From Rhodococcus sp. NBC_00297 (GTDB taxonomy: Bacteria > Actinomycetota > Actinomycetes > Mycobacteriales > Mycobacteriaceae): a stretch of DNA of 64,000 bases. Positions 55,895 through 64,000 of this stretch are shown here, in pieces. A program made the position numbers and the translations under genes. The first letter of the stretch is position 1, and every line of letters begins with the position of its first letter. The notes under the pieces are model-generated. The model was not told the origin of the DNA, did no database searches, and saw only the letters and a program-made list of their open reading frames with translations. The stretch covers positions 4,405,001 through 4,469,000 of the forward strand of contig NZ_CP108041.1 of assembly GCF_036173065.1 (NCBI RefSeq). The letters run 5' to 3'.

Positions 55895-55907
55895 ATCATC
55901 CTATGAT
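55895..55907. promoter_or_regulatory. Palindrome ATCAT-N3-ATGAT between the GntR and MFS genes
   Basis: ATCATCCTATGAT is a 13-base perfect palindrome at the 5' end of the MFS gene, overlapping one possible start codon (ATG 55903). It is the best candidate operator for the adjacent FadR-type regulator, though it does not match the FadR TGGTNNNACCA form. Confidence 0.45.
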
Positions 55908-55914
55908 TCGTCCC

Positions 55915-57231
55915 ATGACTGCGACCGCCACCACTGCCGAGCCCGGGTCACGCTCGACACTGCAGGGACGGCTGTTGGTGTTCGCGGCACTCATCCTGTC
56001 CGCGTTCACACTTCGGGCAGCGGTCACCTCGGTGTCGCCGCTGTTCCCCCGGATCGGCGACGACCTCGGGTTCGGCGCCGGCGCCATCGGGCTCCTCGGG
56101 ATGCTCCCGACCGCGATGTTCGCGCTGTTCGGCGTGCTCACCCCGGTCATCGCGACTCGTCTCGGACTCGAACGGACGGCACTCGCCGCGGCGGCTCTGA
56201 CCGGTGTCGGCATCTTCGCGCGGGCGTTCGCCCCCGGGCTCGGGTCGCTGGCGCTGCTCTCGGCGGTCGCCCTGGCCGGTATGGGCATCGGCAACGTGGT
56301 CATCCCGCCGCTGGTCAAGCGCTACTTCTCCGACCGGCTCGCCATGATGAGCACCGTCTACATCTGCCTCCTGCAGCTGGGCACCATCGTCCCGTCGCTC
56401 ACGGCGGTCCCCGTCGCCGACGCGGTCGGGTGGCGCTGGTCGCTCGCGATGTGGGGTGTGGCCGCCGTCGCCGCCGTGGTGCCGTGGACGGCCATCATGC
56501 TGACGCGACGCACTCGCCCCGCCGCCCCCGCGGTGCGCGGTGCGGAGTCTCCGGCGCAGGACGCCGCCGTGGAGGCCGAGCTCGACGGGCCGCTCACCGA
56601 GCCGTCGGCCCATTCGGTGGCGCCGCCCGTCCCGGTCTGGCGCACCTCGCTCGGCTGGGGGATGGCCGGCATGTTCGCGATGACGTCCATGGTCACGTAC
56701 TCGATGCTGACGTGGCTGCCCTCCCTCCTGGTCGAGGCCGGCATCAGCGAGGGTGCCGCCGGTGCCTCGCTCGGGGTGTTCGCCGCGGTCGGTCTCGCGG
56801 GTTCCCTGCTCGCGCCGTCCTTCACCAGTCGGATGGTCGACCCCTATCCCATCGTCATCGGCTGCGCGGTCTGCTATCTCGCAGGCTTCGCGGGCCTGCT
56901 GTGGGCGCCCGCGACGGGCACGGTGCTGTGGCTGGTGTTGGTCGGTGCAGGTCCGACGACGTTCCCGATGTCGCTCACGCTCATCAATCTGCGCACGCGC
57001 ACGGCCGTCGGCTCGGCATCCCTGTCCGGCTTCACGCAGGGAGTCGGGTACACCATCGCCTGCGCCGGCCCCATTCTCTTCGGTGTGCTGCACGAGAACA
57101 CGGGGGGCTGGGAGTGGTCGTTCGCATTCCTCACGTGCGGCATCGCCGTGCTGCTGGTCGCCGCCAAGGCCGCCTGCCGTCCGCGCGTCCTCGAGGACGG
57201 GCCCGTCCGCCAGGCTCAGTCGCGACCCTGA
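55915..57231 (+). CDS. MFS transporter, CynX/NimT (YycB) family
   Basis: The 438-residue protein has 12 predicted helices, with FTLRAAVTSVSPLFPRIGDDLG at the start and GLLGMLPTAMFALFG, MGIGNVVIPPLVKRYFSDR and LINLRTRTAVGSASLSGFTQGVGY, features of the CynX/NimT group that carries cyanate, 2-nitroimidazole or related small molecules. The substrate is unknown. It pairs with the divergent GntR gene. An in-frame ATG at 55903 is an alternative start. Confidence 0.86.
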   Translation: MTATATTAEPGSRSTLQGRLLVFAALILSAFTLRAAVTSVSPLFPRIGDDLGFGAGAIGLLGMLPTAMFALFGVLTPVIATRLGLERTALAAAALTGVGIFARAFAPGLGSLALLSAVALAGMGIGNVVIPPLVKRYFSDRLAMMSTVYICLLQLGTIVPSLTAVPVADAVGWRWSLAMWGVAAVAAVVPWTAIMLTRRTRPAAPAVRGAESPAQDAAVEAELDGPLTEPSAHSVAPPVPVWRTSLGWGMAGMFAMTSMVTYSMLTWLPSLLVEAGISEGAAGASLGVFAAVGLAGSLLAPSFTSRMVDPYPIVIGCAVCYLAGFAGLLWAPATGTVLWLVLVGAGPTTFPMSLTLINLRTRTAVGSASLSGFTQGVGYTIACAGPILFGVLHENTGGWEWSFAFLTCGIAVLLVAAKAACRPRVLEDGPVRQAQSRP

Positions 57232-57260
57232 CCCTCACGAACCGGACCCTCACCAACCCT

Positions 57261-57298
57261 GAAACACGGACGTGAGGTCAAGTTCACGCACGGGTCAC
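57261..57298 (+). promoter_or_regulatory. Candidate GlnR box: four half-sites at 11-bp spacing before narK
   Basis: GAAAC (57261), GTGAG (57272), TTCAC (57283) and GTCAC (57294) begin exactly 11 bases apart, with six-base spacers. This is the geometry of the actinobacterial GlnR box (gTnAC-n6-GaAAC repeated), although two of the units are imperfect. A weak -10 (TATCTT at 57330-57335) lies about 32 bases downstream, suitable for activation under nitrogen limitation. Confidence 0.5.
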
Positions 57299-57365
57299 AG
57301 CGTGCAGCGCCCCCGCAACATGGTTTTCCTATCTTTGGGCTTCCCCAGAGATCAGGAGGCCACTC

Positions 57366-58834
57366 GTGACCAGCTTGTCGGATACCGGCGCTGCCACGGC
57401 GCCCACCGGTGCCCCCGGTGCAGTCGCTCGTAAGCACCACATCACGAACTGGGACGCGGAGGATGTCGAGGCCTGGGAGGCCGGCGGCAAGCACATCGCC
57501 CGCCGCAACCTGATCTGGTCCGTCGTCGCGGAGCACGTCGGCTTCTCCATCTGGTCCATCTGGTCCGTGATGGTGCTCTTCATGCCGATGGCGCAGTACG
57601 GCATCGACCCGGCCGGGAAGTTCTTCCTGGTGGCCGTGCCGACATTGGTCGGCGCAATCCTGCGAATCCCGTACACGTTCGCCACCGCGAAGTTCGGCGG
57701 CCGCAACTGGACGATCTTCAGCGCCCTCGTGCTGCTGATCCCGACCGTGCTGACGCTGTACTTCATGATGAATCCCGCCTCGTACACGACGTATCTCGTC
57801 GTGGCCGCGTTCGCGGGACTGGGCGGCGGCAACTTCGCCTCCTCGATGACCAACATCAACGCCTTCTATCCCCAGCGTGAGAAGGGGTGGGCTCTCGGAC
57901 TGAATGCAGGCGGCGGCAACATCGGTGTCCCCGTCATCCAACTCATCGGGCTCCTCGTCATCGCGACGGTGGGCAACACCGCACCCGAGATCGTGTGCGC
58001 CGTCTACCTCGTCCTGATCGCGGTCGCCGCCGTGGGCGCGGCCCTGTACATGGACAACCTGGACAACCAGAAGACCAACGGCCGCTCCATGATCGACGTG
58101 CTGCGTTTCTCCGACTCGTGGTGGATCGCGTTCCTCTACATCGGTACGTTCGGGTCGTTCATCGGCTACAGCTTCGCGTTCGGGCAGATCCTGCAGATCA
58201 ACTTCCTCGCCGGTCTGGCCGACGGGGGTGCGGTCACCCCGGCCATGCAGGCACAGGCCTCCCTGCACGCCGCTCAGATCGCGTTCATCGGCCCGCTCCT
58301 CGGTTCCCTGTCCCGACCGATCGGCGGCAAGTTCGCCGACCGCGTCGGCGGCGGCCGCATCACGATGTACACCTTCGTCGCGATGATCTTCTCCGCCGGC
58401 ATCCTGGTCGCGACGTCGATGACGGACGACGCCACGGCCGGAGCGGCGACCGGATCGATGATGGTGTTCTACGTCGTCGGCTTCATCCTGCTGTTCGTGC
58501 TCTCGGGGCTCGGTAACGGCTCCGTCTACAAGATGATCCCGGCGATCTTCGCGTCGAAGTCGACGTTGCTGGTGGGGATGTCGGCCACCGAGCAGGCCGC
58601 GTGGTCCCGCCGGATGTCCGGTGCGCTCATCGGTATCGCCGGTGCGATCGGCGCGCTCGGTGGAGTGGGCATCAACCTGGTCCTGCGCGCGTCGTACTCG
58701 GGCGCGGAGAAGTCGGCGACGTCCGCCTTCTGGGTCTTCCTCGTCTTCTACGTCCTCTGCGCCGCGGCCACGTGGGCCGTGTACCTCCGCCGATCCGGCG
58801 CGCGTACCGCGAACGAGCAGGACGTGGTCACCGT

Positions 58835-58838
<4 letters not shown>
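57366..58838 (+). CDS. narK: Nitrate/nitrite transporter NarK (NNP family)
   Basis: The 490-residue transporter has 12 membrane helices and the NNP signature AGLGGGNFASSMTNINAFYPQREKGWALG (in part), followed by LNAGGGNIGVPVIQLIG, with the nitrate-contacting Arg residues in ILRIPY and LSRPIGGKFADRVGG. GTG 57366 follows AGGAGG. It is the first gene of the nitrate operon; its stop overlaps the nitrate reductase start (ATGA). It imports nitrate, possibly exchanging nitrite. Confidence 0.93.
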
Positions 58839-60996
<2,158 letters not shown>

Positions 60997-61000
<4 letters not shown>

Positions 61001-62532
61001 GTGCACCTCATCGCGTCGTCGTGATCGGGAACGGCCTCGCCGGTGCCCGGTTGCAGGAGGAGATCCACCGACGCGACGCGGATGCGGCCCGCGTCCAGGT
61101 GGTCGTCTACGGCGACGAGAATCACGCCGCGTACAACCGCATCCTGCTCTCCAACGTGGTCGCCGGGCACCTGACCCCGAGGGACACTCGAATCAAGCCC
61201 GAGAACTGGTGCGAGCGCAACGGTCTGGAGACGCACATCGGGGTCGCGGTCACGTCGATCGATCGCGAGCGCCGCACGATCACGCGCTCGGACGGGTCCA
61301 CGGACACCTACGACACGCTCGTCCTCGCCACCGGCTCGCGGTCCTTCCTGCCGCCCGCGCCCGGCATGACCGACGCGGACGGTCACCCCGCGGACGGTGT
61401 GGTGGCGTTCCGCACTCTCGCCGACTGCGACGCCATCACCGCAGCAACGGGACCCGGTTCCCGCGTCGTCGTGATCGGCGCCGGGCTTCTCGGCATCGAA
61501 GCCGCACGCGGCGCCCTCATGCGCGGATCGGACGTCACCATCGTCCACCCCCGCGCGTATCCGATGGAGAAGCAGATGGACGCCGGTGGCGGCGCCGTGC
61601 TGACCCGAGTGTTGCGAGAGCTGGGGATGGACGTGGCGCTGGGCGCTCGGGCCGAGGCTCTGCGTACCGCGCCCGACGGCACGCGCGAACTCGTGTTGTC
61701 CGACGGCAGCGCGTTGCCCGCCGACCTGGTCGTCGTCGCGGCCGGGATCCGTCCGAACATCGACCTCGCCGTCGCGGCCGGGCTCGACGTCGACCGCGCT
61801 GTCGTCGTCGACGACGACCTGCGCACCTCCGACCCGCACATCCGCGCGATCGGCGAGTGCGCCCAGCACCGCGGTGAGGTCTACGGCCTGGTCCAGCCCG
61901 CCTGGGAAATGGCCGGGGTGGTCGCGGACCAGCTGTGCGGCAGCGCGTCCCGCGCCGAGTACCACGGCACCGCGCAGATCACCCGCCTCAAGGCGCACGA
62001 CGTCGACCTCGCCTCGATGGGCGAGATCGACGTCGACCCGAACGACACCGAGTCCGAGGTCCTGGTCATGAGCGACCCCACCCGCGGCCGGTACGCGAAG
62101 GTCGTCGTCCGCAAGGACCGCCTGGTCGGCGCGGTGATGCTCGGCAACCCGGAAGTCGTCGGAACGCTCAGCCAGTACTTCGACGGCGGATCGCTCGTCC
62201 CCGTCGACCGTATGACCCTGCTGCTCGGGCACCTCGTCGGTGGACCCACCGAGAGCGCCAACCCGTCGACCATGCCCGACGCAGCCGTGATCTGCCGCTG
62301 CAACACCGTCACCAAGAAGCACTTGGTCAGCGCGTGGCGCGGCGGTGCCCACACCCCCGAGGCCATGGCCGAGAAGACCCGCGCCACCACCGGTTGCGGT
62401 AGCTGCGTGGGTGTCGTCGACGGCCTCTGCGACTGGCTGCACCGAGCGGATCCCGTCCCCGACAACGACCGGCCTCCGGCCTTCCCGGTCCCCGACAACG
62501 ACCGGCCTCCGGCCTTCCCGGTCACCGCATGA
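60997..62532 (+). CDS. FAD-dependent NAD(P)H oxidoreductase with BFD [2Fe-2S] domain (nitrate reductase electron donor)
   Basis: The 511-residue protein has an FAD domain (VVVIGNGLAGARLQEEIHRRD, TLVLATGSRSFLPP), an NAD domain (VVVIGAGLLGIEAARGALMRG), IRAIGECAQHRGEVYGLVQPAWEMA and a C-terminal BFD-like [2Fe-2S] domain, CRCNTVTKKHLV...TTGCGSCVGVV. This is the N-terminal half of NirB without the sirohaem part, as in NasB-type subunits, and presumably feeds electrons to the nitrate reductase with which it overlaps (ATGA). The tail has a perfect 33-base tandem repeat. Confidence 0.9.
62455..62520 (+). repeat. Perfect 33-bp tandem repeat coding VPDNDRPPAFP twice
   Basis: Bases 62455-62487 and 62488-62520 are identical 33-base units, in frame, coding two copies of VPDNDRPPAFP at the extreme C-terminus of the flavoprotein. 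The Pro/Asp-rich sequence should be disordered. No base differs, so the duplication is recent or maintained. Confidence 0.95.
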
Positions 62533-62579
62533 CCGACCCGAGTCACACCACCCGTTCACCGTTTCCCGAGGAGATTGTC

Positions 62580-64000
62580 ATGACCGACCAGACCGCTCAC
62601 CGCACAGTCGTGGTGGTGGGACACGGAATGGTGGGCCACCGGTTCGTCGAGGCGCTGCGCGCACGCGACACGGCCGGCGAGTGGTCCGTCACCGTCCTCT
62701 GCGAGGAGGCCCTCCCCGCCTACGACCGCGTCGGGCTCTCGTCCTACGTCGGCGCCTGGGACCACAAGGAACTCGCGTTGGCGGGCAACGACTATGTCGG
62801 GGACACCGCGGTGACCCTGCGTACCGGCGTGCGGGCCGAGTCGATCGACCGCGACGCTCGGGTGGTCACCACCTCGGACGGTGCGGTGGTGCCGTACGAC
62901 GCGCTGGTCATGGCCACGGGGTCCTACCCGTTCGTCCCCCCCATCGCGGGGCACGACCTCGATCGCTGCTTCGTCTATCGCACGATCGACGACCTGGATC
63001 GTATCCGCACCTGCGCCGACGCGGCCGGCCCCGGCGCAGTGGGAGTGGTCGTCGGCGGCGGCCTGCTCGGTCTCGAGGCCGCGAACGCCCTGAAGCAGAT
63101 GGGCATGACGCCGCACGTTGTGGAATTCGCGCCGCGACTGATGCCGCTGCAGGTCGACGAGGGCGGCGGTGCGGTCCTGGCGAAGCTCGTCACCGAGCTC
63201 GGTGTCACCGTCCACGCCGGTGTCGGCACCTCGGCCATCGCCGAGAACGATCACGGCATCGACGTCACTCTGGCGGACGGCAGCGTCATCGACGCCGCCC
63301 TGCTGGTGTTCTCGGCGGGTGTCCGCCCGCAGGACGCTCTCGCCCGTACAAGCGGCCTCCCGGTCGGCGAGCGTGGTGGCATCCTCACCGACATCGGTTG
63401 CCGTACCGAGGATCCCGCGATCTACGCCATCGGCGAGTGTGCGGCCATCGAGGGCCGGTGCTACGGCCTCGTCGCTCCGGGGTACTCCAGCGCGGAGGTC
63501 GTCGCCGATCGGCTCGTCGGCGGTACCGCCGAGTTCCCGGGCGCGGACCTCTCGACCAAGCTCAAACTGCTCGGTGTCGACGTCGCCAGTTTCGGGGACG
63601 CGATGGGCGCCACCGAGGGCGCACTCGAGGTGGTGCTCAACGATGCCGCGAAGGGCACCTACGCCAAGCTCGTGCTGTCGGACGACGCGAGGACTCTGCT
63701 CGGCGGCATCCTCGTGGGGGACGCGTCGGCGTACGCGACGCTGCGCCCGCTCGTCGGCCGCGAACTCCCGGGCGATCCGGCTGCACTGATCTCGCCGAGC
63801 GGCGAGAAGCTCGGCGCCGGAGCGCTTCCCGACGATGCCGAGGTGTGCTCGTGCAACGGTGTGGACAAGGGGACCATCTGCTCGGCCATCGCTGCGGGCG
63901 CCTGCGACATCGCTTCGGTCAAGTCCTGCACCGACGCCGGCACCACGTGCGGTGGCTGTCTCCCCACGATCAAGCAGTTGCTCGCCGCGTCGGGCGTGGT
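62580..64000 (+). CDS. nirB: Assimilatory nitrite reductase large subunit NirB, 5' part
   Basis: The first 473 codons of NirB are present and run off the window edge. GAGGAG lies before ATG 62580. Features are the FAD domain (VVVVGHGMVGHRFVEALRARD, AYDRVGLSSYVG), the NAD domain (GVVVGGGLLGLEAANALKQMG), YAIGECAAIEGRCYGLVAPGY and the first BFD [2Fe-2S] motif CSCNGVDKG...TTCGGC. The sirohaem domain should follow outside the window, then nirD. It reduces nitrite to ammonium with NAD(P)H. Confidence 0.93.
   Translation, partial: MTDQTAHRTVVVVGHGMVGHRFVEALRARDTAGEWSVTVLCEEALPAYDRVGLSSYVGAWDHKELALAGNDYVGDTAVTLRTGVRAESIDRDARVVTTSDGAVVPYDALVMATGSYPFVPPIAGHDLDRCFVYRTIDDLDRIRTCADAAGPGAVGVVVGGGLLGLEAANALKQMGMTPHVVEFAPRLMPLQVDEGGGAVLAKLVTELGVTVHAGVGTSAIAENDHGIDVTLADGSVIDAALLVFSAGVRPQDALARTSGLPVGERGGILTDIGCRTEDPAIYAIGECAAIEGRCYGLVAPGYSSAEVVADRLVGGTAEFPGADLSTKLKLLGVDVASFGDAMGATEGALEVVLNDAAKGTYAKLVLSDDARTLLGGILVGDASAYATLRPLVGRELPGDPAALISPSGEKLGAGALPDDAEVCSCNGVDKGTICSAIAAGACDIASVKSCTDAGTTCGGCLPTIKQLLAASGV

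Overview
This is a high-GC actinobacterial chromosome segment, most likely from a Rhodococcus-type member of the Nocardiaceae. The evidence is its gene content and order. From the left edge to about 55.1 kb the genes follow, with local losses and inversions, the Mycobacterium tuberculosis order from the Rv3268 region down to Rv3205c as I recall it. Mycolata-specific genes are present: mtrAB-lpqB, the LCP/rmlD/wbbL cell-wall cluster, whiB1, whiB2, F420 genes, sigH-rshA and desA3. I see no phage, insertion sequence, CRISPR array, tRNA or rRNA. Most very long opposite-strand frames are GC-driven shadows.

Layout. 0-5.3 kb: mycolyl-arabinogalactan linker and sugar-nucleotide genes (TIGR03089 fragment and LCP ligase on minus; rmlD, wbbL and GDP-mannose pyrophosphorylase on plus). 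5.3-8.2 kb: a minus-strand F420 operon (fbiA-fbiB-NUDIX). 8.2-14.1 kb: whiB2, a zincin-like protein, a DUF3499 protein, then pmm, TobH-like and manA for mannose metabolism. 14.2-18.7 kb: an amino-acid permease, a solitary alkB and sahH. 18.7-23.6 kb: tmk and the mtrA-mtrB-lpqB cell-envelope signalling operon. 23.6-28.4 kb: a comF-like gene, hpf and secA. 28.4-35.2 kb: an Rv3235-like gene, a WS/DGAT-like acyltransferase, a DUF6912 protein, a ferredoxin reductase and two tandem desA3-type desaturases. 35.2-38.0 kb: aroA-rsgA and a ybaK-type deacylase on minus. 38.0-41.8 kb: sigH-rshA, a 24-residue gene for ribosomal protein bL37, a biotinylated carrier, the PdtaS kinase and whiB1. 42-55.1 kb: a lipid kinase, a histidine phosphatase, an MFS pump, ParA, rhlE, moeZ and smaller conserved genes. 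55.1-64 kb: synteny ends. A GntR/MFS pair precedes a nitrate-assimilation operon (narK, nitrate reductase, FAD/BFD reductase, start of nirB) that runs off the right edge.

How the parts fit. The first half is mainly envelope building (rhamnose, mannose, LCP, MtrAB, SecA). The middle is stress and redox control (WhiB1, WhiB2, SigH/RshA, PdtaS, HPF, F420) with fatty-acid and alkane oxidation. The right end is nitrogen supply. Several candidate control elements can be read directly: a SigH-type promoter before sigH, a CRP-like site before whiB1, an SOS-type box before whiB2, 11-bp-phased half-sites before narK, three 15-bp-spaced GTAAC repeats before the second desaturase, and six hairpin terminators, one of them inside the coding end of the opposing rsgA gene. 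No wholly new multi-gene system is evident. The most unusual signals are the large palindrome before sigH, the GTAAC array, the rsgA-embedded terminator, the alkB without rubredoxins, the acyltransferase with an altered HHxxxDG motif and an 11-residue tandem repeat ending the nitrate operon flavoprotein.
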